Positions 34,913 through 43,937 of a DNA stretch of 64,000 nt are shown piece by piece. The DNA comes from Kitasatospora sp. NBC_00315 (GTDB taxonomy: Bacteria; Actinomycetota; Actinomycetes; Streptomycetales; Streptomycetaceae): contig NZ_CP108025.1 of the NCBI RefSeq assembly GCF_041435095.1, positions 3,348,001 through 3,412,000 on the forward strand, written 5' to 3'. The position numbers and the translations under genes are program-made. The notes below the pieces were generated by a model that did not search any database, was not told the DNA's origin, and saw nothing but the letters and a program-made list of their open reading frames with translations. Within the stretch, counting starts at the first letter, position 1. Each line of letters starts with the position of its first letter.

Positions 34913-36754
34913 GTGCGCGACCAGCTCACCCCCGAGGCCGGGCGGCCGCCCGCCGTGCCGTCGCAGCGGCGCCCCTCGCCGGGCCACGGCCCCGAGGAGT
35001 CCTGCGCCGGCGAGATCCCGGAGGAGCCCGCCGGGGATCCGGGCCGGGATCCGGGCGGGGTCGCCGAGCGGCTCGCCTACCTGGACGCCGCGACCCGGCG
35101 GATCAACTCCGCGCTGGACCTCGCCGCGACGCTGCGCAACCTCTGCCGGGTCCTGGCCCCCGCGATGGCCGACGCCGCCGTCGTGCACCTGCGCGAGCCG
35201 TTGCCGAACGTCGAGCGCGACCCGGGCTGCCCCACCGCGCTGCGGGTCCACCACAGCCACGGCACCAGGATCGGCGGCCGCTCCGTCGACGGCCCCGTCA
35301 CGCCCGTGCGGCCCGGTGGCGCGCTGGCCCGCGCGCTGCTGCGCCGGGAGCGGGCCCAGCCCGCCGTCCTCGGCCGCCCCGACGACGCCCGGGTCCGCGC
35401 GCTGCTGCGTGAGCTGTACGGCCCCCGTACGCTCGGCCGGCTCGCCGCCGGTACCTCCGTGCTCGCCCTGCCGCTGCGGGGGCGCAAAGCGGTTCTCGGT
35501 CTGCTGCTGCTGATCCGCCGGCCCGGCCGCACGGCCACCGGTCCGGGCCCGGAGGGCGACGCCGACGGCGGGTTCGCCGGCGGGTTCGACCTCGCCGACA
35601 CCGCGACCGCCTCCCATCTGGCCACCCAGGCCGGTCTGGCGGTCGACACCGCGCTGCGCTACACCCACGAGCGGGAGATCGCCGACCAGTTGCAGCGCAG
35701 CATGCTGCCGACCCACCTCCCGCAGCCGCACGGGGTCCGGCTGGCGCACCGCTACCTGCCCGGCGAGCGGGGCGCGCAGGTCGGCGGCGACTGGTACGAC
35801 GCGGTACCGCTGCCGGGCAACCGGGTGGCCCTGATCGTCGGCGACGTGATGGGGCACTCGCTCACCTCGGCCGCGATCATGGGCCAGCTGCGGACCAGCG
35901 CCCAGACACTGGCCGCCCTCGACCTGCCCCCGCACGAGGTGCTCTACCACCTCGACGAGCAGGCCCAGCGCCTGGGCCGCGAGCAGCACCTGGCCACCTG
36001 CGTGTACGCGGTCTACGACCCGATCGCGAACCGGGTGGTGCTCGCCAACGCCGGGCACGTGCCGCCCGTGATGGTCCGGCCGGACGGCCGCGCCGAGCTG
36101 CTCGACCTGCCCTCGGGCGCGCCGATCGGGGTCGGCGGGGTGGACTTCCACTCCGTCGAGCTGCCCGCCCCGCCCGGCTCGGCGCTGCTGCTGTTCACCG
36201 ACGGCCTGGTGGAGACCCGGCGCCGGCCGATCGGCACCGGCCTGGAGCTGCTCCGGGCCCGGCTCGCCACCTCCCACCGCCACTCCCCCGAGCACATGTG
36301 CCAGGACGCGCTGCGGATCCTCCCGCCCGGCGACCGGGGCGACGACATCGCGCTGCTGGCCGCCTCCTTCGACGGCATCCCCGCCGAGGACGTCGCCCAC
36401 TGGTACCTGCAGCCGCGGCACGAGACGCCCGGCCGCGCGCGCCGGCTGGCCGCCCACACGCTGCGCCGCTGGGGCCTGGAACACCTCACCGAGACCACCG
36501 AGCTGATGGTCAGCGAGCTGGTCACCAACGCCGTCCAGCACGCCACCCGGCCGGTCACCCTCAGCCTGGTCCGCACCTCGCGGCTGCGCTGCGAGGTCGG
36601 CGACGACAGTCCCCTGCTCCCCCGCCGGCGCCGGGCCACGCCGGACGAGGAACGCGGCCGGGGCCTGCAGATAGTCGCCAGGCTGGCGGATCGCTGGGGC
36701 GCCACCCGACTGGGCACCGGCAAGGTGGTCTGGTTCGAGCAGCGACTGCCCTGA
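34913..36754 (+). CDS. SpoIIE/PP2C phosphatase with GAF and HATPase domains
   Basis: A 613-residue signalling protein. A GAF-like sensor covers residues ~50-250. The SpoIIE/PP2C phosphatase domain has EIADQLQRSMLPTHLPQPHG, GAQVGGDWYDAVPLPGNRVA, LIVGDVMGHSLTSAAIMGQL, VVLANAGHVPPVM and LLLFTDGLVETRRRPIGTG. A C-terminal anti-sigma-factor-like HATPase follows (ELMVSELVTNAVQHATRP, then GRGLQIVARLADRWG). Such proteins switch anti-sigma/anti-anti-sigma partners in actinobacterial stress and development. Here a phosphatase and a kinase-like domain are fused, which is common in Streptomyces. It begins at a GTG with AGGACAGGCAG upstream. Four 30-bp repeats start at its stop codon. Confidence 0.92.
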   Translation: MRDQLTPEAGRPPAVPSQRRPSPGHGPEESCAGEIPEEPAGDPGRDPGGVAERLAYLDAATRRINSALDLAATLRNLCRVLAPAMADAAVVHLREPLPNVERDPGCPTALRVHHSHGTRIGGRSVDGPVTPVRPGGALARALLRRERAQPAVLGRPDDARVRALLRELYGPRTLGRLAAGTSVLALPLRGRKAVLGLLLLIRRPGRTATGPGPEGDADGGFAGGFDLADTATASHLATQAGLAVDTALRYTHEREIADQLQRSMLPTHLPQPHGVRLAHRYLPGERGAQVGGDWYDAVPLPGNRVALIVGDVMGHSLTSAAIMGQLRTSAQTLAALDLPPHEVLYHLDEQAQRLGREQHLATCVYAVYDPIANRVVLANAGHVPPVMVRPDGRAELLDLPSGAPIGVGGVDFHSVELPAPPGSALLLFTDGLVETRRRPIGTGLELLRARLATSHRHSPEHMCQDALRILPPGDRGDDIALLAASFDGIPAEDVAHWYLQPRHETPGRARRLAAHTLRRWGLEHLTETTELMVSELVTNAVQHATRPVTLSLVRTSRLRCEVGDDSPLLPRRRRATPDEERGRGLQIVARLADRWGATRLGTGKVVWFEQRLP

Positions 36755-36871
36755 GCCGGGGCGCACTGAGCAGGGGTGGCCTGAGCCGAGGCGCACTGAG
36801 CCGGGGTGGCCTGAGCCGGGGCGCACTGAGCAGGGGTGGCCTGAGCCGAGGCGCCCTGAGCCGGGGTGGCC
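36752..36871. repeat. 30-bp tandem repeat, four copies, with 60-bp higher-order pattern
   Basis: Units start with TGAGCCGGGGCGCACTGAGC-like sequence at 36752, 36782, 36812 and 36842. Units 1 and 3 are alike and units 2 and 4 are alike, so the array looks built by a 60-bp duplication. The first base triplet is the stop codon of the phosphatase gene. Confidence 0.9.
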
Positions 36872-36969
36872 GGCTCCGGGCGGCGGCCGCCCCGAGCCGG
36901 TCCGACGGCTCGCGCCGGGCACCGGCCGTCGGCGGGGCGGGGGCGCCGCTCACCCGGTGGCGGCCCCGC

Positions 36970-37932
36970 TCACTCCACGATCCGGACCGGAAGGTGTCGC
37001 AGCGCCTCCCGCAGCGAGCCGGCGAAGCGGTCGTACTCCGCGCTGCGCGCGGAGCCGGGCCGGGTGGCCAGGCCGATCCGGCGGCCCGGAGCGGGCGTCG
37101 CGAAGCGGACGGCGGCCAGCCGGTCGCTGCGGCCGGCCTCGACGTCCAGGGCGGTGGCCGGCAGCAGGGTGACGCCGAGACCGCCGGCGACCAGTTGGAC
37201 GAGGGTGGAGAGCCCGGCGGCCCGGGTGCTGCCGACGGCCTGGTCGTTGCCCACCTCGCGGCAGATGTCCAGCGCCTGGTCGCGCAGGCAGTGGCCCTCC
37301 TCCAGCAGCAGGACGTCCAGGTCGAGCAGGACGTCGCGCGGCACGTCGATCCGGCCGGCCAGCCGGTGGTCGGGCGGGGTGACCAGGACGAAGTCCTCGT
37401 CGAACAGCGGGAGGTCGCGGGTGGGCGAGCCGCCGCCGGTGGGGAGGGCGAGCAGCAGGACGTCCAGGCGGCCGCCCGCCAGGCCGTCCAGCAGCGACGG
37501 TGTGCGCTCCTCGTGGACGTGCAGTTCCAGGTCCGGGTAGCTGTGGCGGACCAGCCGCAGCACGGCCGGCAGCAGGTAGGGCGCGACGGTGGGGATGACG
37601 CCGAGGTGCAGTGGCCCGGTGAACGGGCGGCGGGCCGCCTCGACCTCCTCGGTGAGGGCGTGCAGCGAGGAGAGCACCCGGCGCGCGTGATCGAGCACGC
37701 GCTCCCCCAGGGGGGTGATGATGACCTTGCGCGTCGTACGCTCGACCAACTGCGTGCCCAGCGCGTCCTCCAGCGCCGCGACCGCTCCGGACAGGGCCGG
37801 CTGGCTGGTTCCGGTGGCAGCGGCGGCGTCCCGGAAGTGCCGGTGCTCGGCGACCGCCACGAAGGCTCTGAGCTGCGCAACGGTCGGCGTGCGGGGCCCG
37901 CGCTGGGAGCCGGCCGCTGTGCCGTTCGCCAC
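36970..37932 (-). CDS. oxyR: LysR-family peroxide sensor OxyR
   Basis: A 320-residue LysR regulator. The N-terminal helix-turn-helix reads LRAFVAVAEHRHFRDAAAAT then GTSQPALSGAVAALEDALGT. The redox-active cysteine pair typical of OxyR is in LLEEGHCLRDQALDIC. It is divergent from ahpC-ahpD, the classic actinobacterial OxyR target, across about 200 bases. On oxidation OxyR is expected to activate ahpCD and control itself. It starts at a GTG (VANGTAAGSQRGP). Confidence 0.94.
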   Translation of the reverse strand: MANGTAAGSQRGPRTPTVAQLRAFVAVAEHRHFRDAAAATGTSQPALSGAVAALEDALGTQLVERTTRKVIITPLGERVLDHARRVLSSLHALTEEVEAARRPFTGPLHLGVIPTVAPYLLPAVLRLVRHSYPDLELHVHEERTPSLLDGLAGGRLDVLLLALPTGGGSPTRDLPLFDEDFVLVTPPDHRLAGRIDVPRDVLLDLDVLLLEEGHCLRDQALDICREVGNDQAVGSTRAAGLSTLVQLVAGGLGVTLLPATALDVEAGRSDRLAAVRFATPAPGRRIGLATRPGSARSAEYDRFAGSLREALRHLPVRIVE

Positions 37933-38131
37933 AGCGCCGTCCGGTTTGCGCGGTCGTTCCCGGCGGGGCTTGGGCTGCTGGGTATTGATAGCTCTCTCCG
38001 ATCAGACACATCGAGTCTAGCTATTTCTGTGATCAGTAGCCGGTGTGGCACGGTGGATCACGTCCGGAAACTGTCGAATCATAGGCAATACGGACGTCAG
38101 CCCTCACATCTCAAACCCAGGAGAAGCGAAC
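37933..38131. promoter_or_regulatory. divergent oxyR / ahpC control region
   Basis: An AT-richer 199-bp region. TATTGATAGCTCTCTCCGAT (about 37982-38001) and CTAGCTATTTCTGTGATCAG a little further right carry ATAG/CTAT half-sites, as in OxyR-binding motifs, and repeated GATCAG elements. The ahpC ribosome site AGGAG is at 38119. The exact promoter boxes are not assigned. Confidence 0.5.
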
Positions 38132-38683
38132 GTGCTCACGATCGGTGACAAGTTCCCCGAGTTCGAACTCAACGCCTGTGTCGACCTCGACGCCGCGAAC
38201 GCGTTCGCCGAGATCAACCACAAGTCCTACGAGGGCAAGTGGAAGATCGTGTTCTTCTGGCCGATGGACTTCACCTTCGTCTGTCCGACCGAGATCGCCG
38301 CGTTCGGCAAGCTCAACGAGGAGTTCGCCGACCGCGACGCCCAGATCCTCGGCGTCTCCGGCGACTCGGAGTTCGTCCACCACGCCTGGCGCAAGGACCA
38401 CAAGGACCTGCGCGACCTGCCCTTCCCGATGCTGGCCGACATCAAGCACGAGCTGATGCAGGCGTGCGGCGTCGAGGGCGCGGACGGCACCGCCCAGCGC
38501 GCGGTGTTCATCGTGGACCCGAACAACGAGATCCAGTTCGTCATGGTGACCGCGGGTTCGGTCGGCCGTAACCCCAAGGAGGTCCTGCGGGTGCTCGACG
38601 CCCTGCAGACCGACGAGCTCTGCCCGTGCAACTGGACCAAGGGCGAGGCCACCCTGGACGCCGACCAGCTCCTGGCGGGCTGA
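38132..38683 (+). CDS. ahpC: alkyl hydroperoxide reductase AhpC (2-Cys peroxiredoxin)
   Basis: A 183-residue peroxiredoxin starting at a GTG (VLTIGDKFPEFELNACVDLD) with AGGAG upstream. The peroxidatic cysteine is in FFWPMDFTFVCPTEIAAFG (P-x3-T-x2-C type) and the resolving cysteine is in TDELCPCNWTKGEATLD near the C-terminus. It reduces hydrogen peroxide and organic peroxides. It is three bases from ahpD, which recycles it in actinobacteria, and divergent from oxyR. Confidence 0.97.
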   Translation: MLTIGDKFPEFELNACVDLDAANAFAEINHKSYEGKWKIVFFWPMDFTFVCPTEIAAFGKLNEEFADRDAQILGVSGDSEFVHHAWRKDHKDLRDLPFPMLADIKHELMQACGVEGADGTAQRAVFIVDPNNEIQFVMVTAGSVGRNPKEVLRVLDALQTDELCPCNWTKGEATLDADQLLAG

Positions 38684-38686
38684 CCG

Positions 38687-39229
38687 ATGGCGCTGGACGA
38701 CCTGAAGGCCGCTCTTCCGGAGTACGCCAAGGACCTCAAGCTCAACCTGAGCGCGGTCATCGGCAACTCCGACCTCCCGGCCCAGCAGCTCTGGGGCACC
38801 GTCCTCGCCTGCGCGATGGCCACCCGCAGCCCCTCGGTGCTGCGCGGGCTGGAGCCCGAGGCCCGTGAGCACCTCACCCCCGAGGCGTACAACGCCGCCA
38901 AGGGTGCGGCCGCGATCATGGGGATGAACAACGTCTACTACCGGACGCTGCACCTGCTCTCCGACAAGGAGTACAGCAGCATGCGGGCCGGCCTGCGGAT
39001 GAACATCATCGGCACCCCGGGCGTCGAGAAGGCCGACTTCGAGCTCTGGTGCTTCGCGGTCTCCGCGATCAACGGCTGCGGCCAGTGCCTCGACTCGCAC
39101 GAGGCCGTGCTCCGCAAGGCGGGTGTCGACCGCGAGGTCATCCAGGCCTCCGCGAAGATCGCCGCGGTCGTCCAGGCCGTCGCCGCGACCCTCGACTCCG
39201 AGGCCGTTCTCGCGGGCGTCGACGCCTGA
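38687..39229 (+). CDS. ahpD: alkyl hydroperoxide reductase partner AhpD
   Basis: A 180-residue carboxymuconolactone-decarboxylase-fold protein. The thioredoxin-like CxxC and proton-relay His are in [20 protein letters not shown], near residue 130. In actinobacteria AhpD takes electrons from dihydrolipoamide systems and reduces AhpC. It is in one operon with ahpC. Confidence 0.97.
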   Translation: MALDDLKAALPEYAKDLKLNLSAVIGNSDLPAQQLWGTVLACAMATRSPSVLRGLEPEAREHLTPEAYNAAKGAAAIMGMNNVYYRTLHLLSDKEYSSMRAGLRMNIIGTPGVEKADFELWCFAVSAINGCGQCLDSHEAVLRKAGVDREVIQASAKIAAVVQAVAATLDSEAVLAGVDA

Positions 39230-39250
39230 CGCGAACCGTCGCACGCCTGC

Positions 39251-39286
39251 CCGAGGGCCCCGCCGGACCACCGGCGGGGCCCTCGG
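39251..39286. terminator. perfect hairpin after ahpD
   Basis: CCGAGGGCCCCGCCGG pairs exactly with CCGGCGGGGCCCTCGG over an ACCA loop. It is bidirectional between ahpD and the convergent permease gene. Confidence 0.9.
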
Positions 39287-39306
39287 CGCGTCTGCCGGGC
39301 CGGGCC

Positions 39307-40734
39307 CTACTCGGCCGGTACGGCCACCGCCGGATCGGGCGCGGCCGCGGCGGACGCCGCCGGGGTCCGGGCGGCCGCGGCCTCCCTGGCCGCTTCGAGA
39401 GCGACGAAGACCTCCTGCCCGGCCTCGTTGCGGCGGCGCAGATGGGCGACCACGGTGTTGGTGACGGCGATCAGCGGGACGGCGACGATGGCGCCGCCGA
39501 TGCCGCCGACGATCGAGCCGGCCGCGACACCGAGCACCACACCGAGCGGGTGGACCCGCACGGCGCGGCCGAGGATCAGCGGCTGCAGGATGTGGCCCTC
39601 GATCTGCTGCACGGCCACCAGCACCACCAGCACCATCAGCGCGGTGAACGGACCTTCGGTGACCAGCGCGATCAGCACCGCGATGGTCCCGGTGACCAGG
39701 GCGCCGACCAGCGGGACGAAGGCGCCGAGGAAGATGATCACGGCCAGCGGCAGGGCCAGCGGGACGCCCAGCAACTCGATCCCGACACCGATGCAGACCG
39801 CGTCGATGAAGGCCACGCAGACCGTGCCCCGGACGTACGCGGTGAGCGTCGCCCACGCCTTCGGACCGGCGCCCGCCATCGCGTACCGGGACTGCCGGGG
39901 CAGACCGCGCAGCACCCAGTTCCAGATCTTCTCGCCGTCGTAGAGAAGGAAGAAGGTGGTGAAGAAGGCCAGCAGCATGGCGGTGAGGACTTCGACGGCG
40001 ATCTGGGCGCCGGTGATGCCGGCCGAGGTGATCTGCTCGGAGTTGGCGTTGATCGCCGTGGTGATCTGCTTGGCGAAGTCGTTGATCTGCTGCTGGGTCA
40101 GGTGCAGCGGCCCGATCACCAGCCAGTGCCGGAGCTTGTCGACGCCGTCCTGGACCCGCACGGTGACCGACGGGAGGTTGGTCGTCACCTGCCAGACCAC
40201 GAACCAGCCGACCAGTCCTATTCCGGCCAGGCCGCTCAGGAACGTGCCGGCGGCGGCCAGCGAGCGCGGCACACCGCGCCGGCGCAGCCAGGAGACGGTG
40301 GGCTCCAGCAGCGCGGAGATCAGCAGCGAGGCGAGCACCGCGAAGGCGACCAGGCGCAGCATGTCGACCACGCGGAAGAGCACGTACAGCGCGGCGCCCA
40401 GCAGCAGCAGGCGCCAGGTCGACTCGGCGGCGACCCGCAGGCCCCAGGGCACCGCCTCGGCCGGGGTGGCCGGGCGGCCGGGGTGCAGCTCACGGCCGAG
40501 CACGGCGGGGGTCGACGGCAGGGGCGCGAGGTCGGGCGGCGAGCCGGCCTCGGCGCGGCGGGGCGAGGGGACGTACTCGTCGAGCACGTCCGGGTCGGCC
40601 GGGGCCTGGTCCGGCGCGCCCTCGGATTCGGCGGCGATCGCCGCGCGCCGCCGCCGCTCGATGCCGGCCGCCGCGCGGGCGACCAGCGCCAGCCCGGTGG
40701 CCGCTGCCCTGAACGCTTTTCCGCCCCGTGTCAT
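39307..40734 (-). CDS. AI-2E transporter-family (YdiK/TqsA-like) membrane protein
   Basis: A 475-residue permease-like protein. A ~110-residue charged, Pro-rich N-terminus is followed by about eight membrane segments (TWRLLLLGAALYVLFRVVDM, AVLASLLISALLEPTVSWLR, GIGLVGWFVVWQVTTNLP, LAFFTTFFLLYDGEKIW, VIIFLGAFVPLVGALVTGTI, GVVLGVAAGSIVGGIGGAIV). The FIDAVCIGVG and LVAVQQIEGHILQPLILGRA motifs are the AI-2E transporter family core. Family members export quorum signals or act as Na+/H+ antiporters; which applies here is unknown. Confidence 0.9.
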   Translation of the reverse strand: MTRGGKAFRAAATGLALVARAAAGIERRRRAAIAAESEGAPDQAPADPDVLDEYVPSPRRAEAGSPPDLAPLPSTPAVLGRELHPGRPATPAEAVPWGLRVAAESTWRLLLLGAALYVLFRVVDMLRLVAFAVLASLLISALLEPTVSWLRRRGVPRSLAAAGTFLSGLAGIGLVGWFVVWQVTTNLPSVTVRVQDGVDKLRHWLVIGPLHLTQQQINDFAKQITTAINANSEQITSAGITGAQIAVEVLTAMLLAFFTTFFLLYDGEKIWNWVLRGLPRQSRYAMAGAGPKAWATLTAYVRGTVCVAFIDAVCIGVGIELLGVPLALPLAVIIFLGAFVPLVGALVTGTIAVLIALVTEGPFTALMVLVVLVAVQQIEGHILQPLILGRAVRVHPLGVVLGVAAGSIVGGIGGAIVAVPLIAVTNTVVAHLRRRNEAGQEVFVALEAAREAAAARTPAASAAAAPDPAVAVPAE

Positions 40735-41208
40735 GTCGTCCCACCGCCGCTACCACCGGACCGCCGGACCCGGCGGACCCGGCGGAAACGCCGTGGTCCC
40801 GCCACGGCTGTCGGGATGACGCTACCCGCCCGCCGAACGGGGATTCCGGGCGACCGCCGGGTTTCCGTCCGGGGCGGGCCGAAGAGCCGGTGAGAAATCA
40901 CCACAAACACGGCGGAACCGGTGGTTTCAGTTCTGCGGACGACGGGGAGGTACCCGAACGAAGGCCCGAGAACCAACCGTCGGCGGACCGGTCGGCGAGG
41001 GAAGCAACCAGGACCCCTTCCCCGCTCCGCGTCCGCACCCAGGACCGCACCGCCCGCGCGCACTGGTCAGCGTCGCCGGGCGGCGCGGCCCGTCCCCGCC
41101 CGGGCGGGCGGGCGGGCGACGGCCGACGGCCGGGGTCGCGCACACGCGAGAACCCCCGGGCCGCGCGCACACGCGAGAACCCCCGGGCCGCGAGGGGCGG
41201 ATTCTTGG
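40735..41208. other. intergenic region left of the IS30 element
   Basis: About 474 bases. Only a 25-bp direct repeat near 41138-41189 stands out. No believable gene on either strand. Confidence 0.55.
41138..41189. repeat. 25-bp direct repeat, two copies
   Basis: Two copies (41138-41162 and 41165-41189) of a unit starting GCGCACACGCGAGAACCCCC, with a two-base gap. The GAGAACCCCCGG core recurs in inverted form on the other side of the IS at 42675-42687. Confidence 0.8.
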
Positions 41209-42653
41209 GGTCCTCGCAACACCTGATGACCTATGCGGTCGTCAGTAGATCACGCAGGCGCTCGGCTGGAGTTTTCCAGCCGAGCGTTTTGCGTGGCCGG
41301 CCGTTGAGTTGCTGGGCGACGTGTTCGAGGTCTTCGGGGCTGTGCACGGACAGGTCGGTGCTCTTGGGGAAGTACTGCCGTAGCAGGCCGTTGGTGTTCT
41401 CGTTCGATCCGCGCTGCCAGGGGGAGTGCGGATCGCAGAAGTAGACCGGTACTCCCGTGGCGACGGTGAACTGCTTGTGCGCTGCCATCTCGCAGCCCTG
41501 GTCCCAGGTCAGTGAGCCGCGTAGGTGCTCGGGCAGTGTCTGGATCAAGGGCACCAGCACGTCGCGGACCTCCGCGGCGGTGTGCCCGCCGGGCAGGTGC
41601 CCGAGCATGACGTAGCGGGTGGAGCGCTCGACCAGGGTCACGATCGCGCTCTCGCTGCGGGGGCCGACGATCAGATCGCCCTCCCAGTGGCCGGGCACCG
41701 CCCGGTCCTCGACCTCGGCAGGCCGCTCGGAGATCATCACCATCTCGTCGACGAACCGGCGGGTGCGCTGCTCGGGGCTGCGGTGCGGCTTGCGGCGGGT
41801 TCGGCCGGTGCGCAGTGCGAGTGCGACCTCGCGTCGCAGCCCGCCACGTGCCTGGACGTAGATCGCCTGGTAGATCGTCTCCGGACTCACCCGCATGCTC
41901 TCGTCGTCGGGGAACTCGATGACCAGAGCGTGACAGATCTGCTCGGGCGACCACCGCTCCCGCAGCTTGCCCGCGACGAACTCGCGCAGCGAACCCGCCC
42001 GGGCGAGCTTGGACTCCTTGGGGCGCGACCGGCTTCCCGCCCATGCCCGCTGGGCCCGGTGCGGCCGGTAGACGCCGTCGACCGCACGGGTGTCGATCTC
42101 GCGCTTGACGGTGGAGGCCGGCCGGCCCAGGGCCCGCCCGATCGCCCGCAGCGACCGGCCCTCCCGACGCATGTCGGCGATCAGCTCCCGCTCGCCCACC
42201 GTCAGGAACCGTGGGTGCAGTCCGGCCTCGACCGCCGCTGTCGAGGGCGCCGACGTGCCGGTAACGGTGCTGGTCATACCCGTTGTGTAGTCGATCCTGC
42301 GCCCATCGGGGTAGATGCGCGCGTGACCGATCTGCCGAATCCCGCGATCCCAGTCCCGGGCAGTGCGCTCGTGGACCCCGACCTGCACGGCGGCGTCCTG
42401 CCGTCGCACCCCGGCCGCGCGAAGCCGGTCGTACTCCGCCCGCCCCGGGTGCCCGTCCCTTCCCGGCTTCCCACGGCCACGGACACCGGCCTTCCGCGCC
42501 CACCCGGCCGCCGTGTGACGGCTCACCCCGACTGCCCGGGCCGCACCCGTGACACTGCCGTTCTCCCGGTCCAGCGCCTCGAAGAACCTCGCCTTCAAGC
42601 CCTCAAAATCCACGATCCCCGCAACTCCCTGAATCCAGGGTGTTGCGGGGATC
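41209..42653 (-). mobile_element. IS30-family insertion sequence, about 1.45 kb
   Basis: The ends are imperfect inverted repeats: GTCCTCGCAACACCTGATGA at the left and, read inward from the right, ATCCCCGCAACACCCTGGAT. The transposase spans nearly the whole length. A target duplication could not be fixed because the exact outer bases are uncertain by a few positions. The transposase is intact, so the element may be active. Confidence 0.85.
41231..42613 (-). CDS. IS30-family transposase
   Basis: About 460 residues from the GTG at 42613 (VDFEGLKARFFEALDRENGS). Two N-terminal helix-turn-helix regions (GAARAVGVSRHTAAGWARKA and RRQDAAVQVGVHERTARDWD) precede an IS30-type HTH (REGRSLRAIGRALGRPASTV). 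The DDE catalytic core has GHWEGDLIVGPRSESAIVTL, LTWDQGCEMAAHKQFTVATG and PHSPWQRGSNENTNGLLRQY, followed by GRPRKTLGWKTPAERL. All catalytic regions look intact. Confidence 0.93.
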   Translation of the reverse strand: MDFEGLKARFFEALDRENGSVTGAARAVGVSRHTAAGWARKAGVRGRGKPGRDGHPGRAEYDRLRAAGVRRQDAAVQVGVHERTARDWDRGIRQIGHARIYPDGRRIDYTTGMTSTVTGTSAPSTAAVEAGLHPRFLTVGERELIADMRREGRSLRAIGRALGRPASTVKREIDTRAVDGVYRPHRAQRAWAGSRSRPKESKLARAGSLREFVAGKLRERWSPEQICHALVIEFPDDESMRVSPETIYQAIYVQARGGLRREVALALRTGRTRRKPHRSPEQRTRRFVDEMVMISERPAEVEDRAVPGHWEGDLIVGPRSESAIVTLVERSTRYVMLGHLPGGHTAAEVRDVLVPLIQTLPEHLRGSLTWDQGCEMAAHKQFTVATGVPVYFCDPHSPWQRGSNENTNGLLRQYFPKSTDLSVHSPEDLEHVAQQLNGRPRKTLGWKTPAERLRDLLTTA

Positions 42654-42733
42654 GCTAGAACCCGCCAGGTGCGTCCGGGGGTTCTCGGGTGCGACATCCG
42701 GTACCCGGTCGGTCGCTCCGGGTACGGGCGGTC

Positions 42734-43435
42734 CTAGTACCAGTGGTGCGACTGCCAGAACGACCAGGCACCGCAGGGGCTGCCGTAGCGGGTGTTCATG
42801 TAGCCGAGGCCCCACTTGATCTGGGTCGCGGGGTTGGTGCGCCAGTCCGCGCCGGCCGTGGCCATCTTGGAGCCGGGCAGCGCCTGGACCAGGCCGTACG
42901 CGCCCGAGCCGGCGTTGGTGGCCGTGTAGTTCCAGCCGCTCTCGCGCTTCACGATCTGGCTGAAGCACTGGAACTGCGAGTCGTCGCCGATGATCTGCTG
43001 GGCGAGCGCCTGCACCGAACCGGGGCTGACCGACACCGCAGTGGCGTCGACCGCGGTCATGGCCGAGCGGGCCTTGGCGCGGTTGGCGGCGGCCTCGTCG
43101 GCCACCCGCTTGTCCTCGGCCGCCTTGGCGGCCTTCTCCGCGTCGGCCTTGGCCTGCGCGTCGGCGGCGGCCTTCTGGCGCGCTGCCTCCTCGGCCGCCT
43201 TCTTCGCGGCAGCGTCGGCCGAGGCCTGCTGGGCGCTGGCCTGCTCGCTGAAGTGGTCACTGATGGTCTGCGCCTGGGCGCCAGAGGGGACGTCGGCAAG
43301 CAGGGTGGATCCTGCGACATCGACCGTCTGTGCGGTCTTGCCCTCGCTGCCCGAGGCCACACCCGCGACGGCACCGACAGCGGTGACGACGGTGGCGGAG
43401 GCCACAGCAACTCCCCGGACCGAGATCCGAGTCAC
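42734..43435 (-). CDS. secreted lytic transglycosylase-like cell-wall protein
   Basis: A 233-residue exported protein. The GTG at 43435 has AAGGA upstream and gives VTRISVRGVAVASATVVTAV, a signal peptide. A long Ala/Lys/Glu-rich coiled coil follows (KKAAEEAARQKAAADAQAKA). The C-terminal ~75 residues form the lysozyme-like transglycosylase domain: FSQIVKRESGWNYTATNAGS (catalytic Glu in KRESGW), GAYGLVQALPGSKMA, IKWGLGYMNTRYGSPCGAW. It probably cuts peptidoglycan during growth or sporulation. The 500-base upstream DNA suggests a long leader. Confidence 0.9.
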   Translation of the reverse strand: MTRISVRGVAVASATVVTAVGAVAGVASGSEGKTAQTVDVAGSTLLADVPSGAQAQTISDHFSEQASAQQASADAAAKKAAEEAARQKAAADAQAKADAEKAAKAAEDKRVADEAAANRAKARSAMTAVDATAVSVSPGSVQALAQQIIGDDSQFQCFSQIVKRESGWNYTATNAGSGAYGLVQALPGSKMATAGADWRTNPATQIKWGLGYMNTRYGSPCGAWSFWQSHHWY

Positions 43436-43937
43436 ATGGTTTCCTTCCAGCATCACCCACGCGTGACCGTAGGGCGCAACATGCCCCTTGGCACTGTCCT
43501 CCGCCGAAACCGGTCACGGGAGGTGCTGGCCCGTCGCCCACCGGGGTGACCCGGCAGGGCGTGTTGATCGGGCGGCGTACGGCTCAGGTTTTCAGTTGTT
43601 CTCCCACCGACCGGAGTTGGCGGGCTTTTCGCACACACCGCCACCGTCTTGGTGGCGCGGACCCCGGCGAAGGGGCCCTGTCGTGCCGTACGCGGGGCCT
43701 GACAGGGAACTCACCATGCCGCACCGGGCATCTCCGGCGCAATTCCCGTCTGCGTGGCGCATCTCACAATCGATCGACGCGGGAAATTCCCCCGTTCGGC
43801 AGACAAAAGGCAGTCAGATGTGATGACAAACGTGAAGCCCGCTCCATCAGGAGCGGGCTGCACGCAGAGAATTGACCGTCAATGGGAGTTACGTCCCATT
43901 TGTCGCATCGCCGATCCGGCGCACGCCCGGCCGTTGC
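43436..43937 (-). other. long intergenic/leader region upstream of the transglycosylase gene
   Basis: About 500 bases between the transglycosylase start and the PhoH stop codon. Streptomycete cell-wall hydrolase genes often have a c-di-AMP (ydaO) riboswitch here. I searched by eye for its conserved 3' core and did not find it. AT-richer DNA near 43750-43900 may hold the promoter. Confidence 0.5.

Noticed and set aside
43436..43937. c-di-AMP (ydaO-type) riboswitch before the transglycosylase gene
   Set aside because: Expected from known streptomycete cell-wall hydrolase leaders, but I could not find the conserved 3' core or the paired stems by eye. A covariance-model search would settle it.
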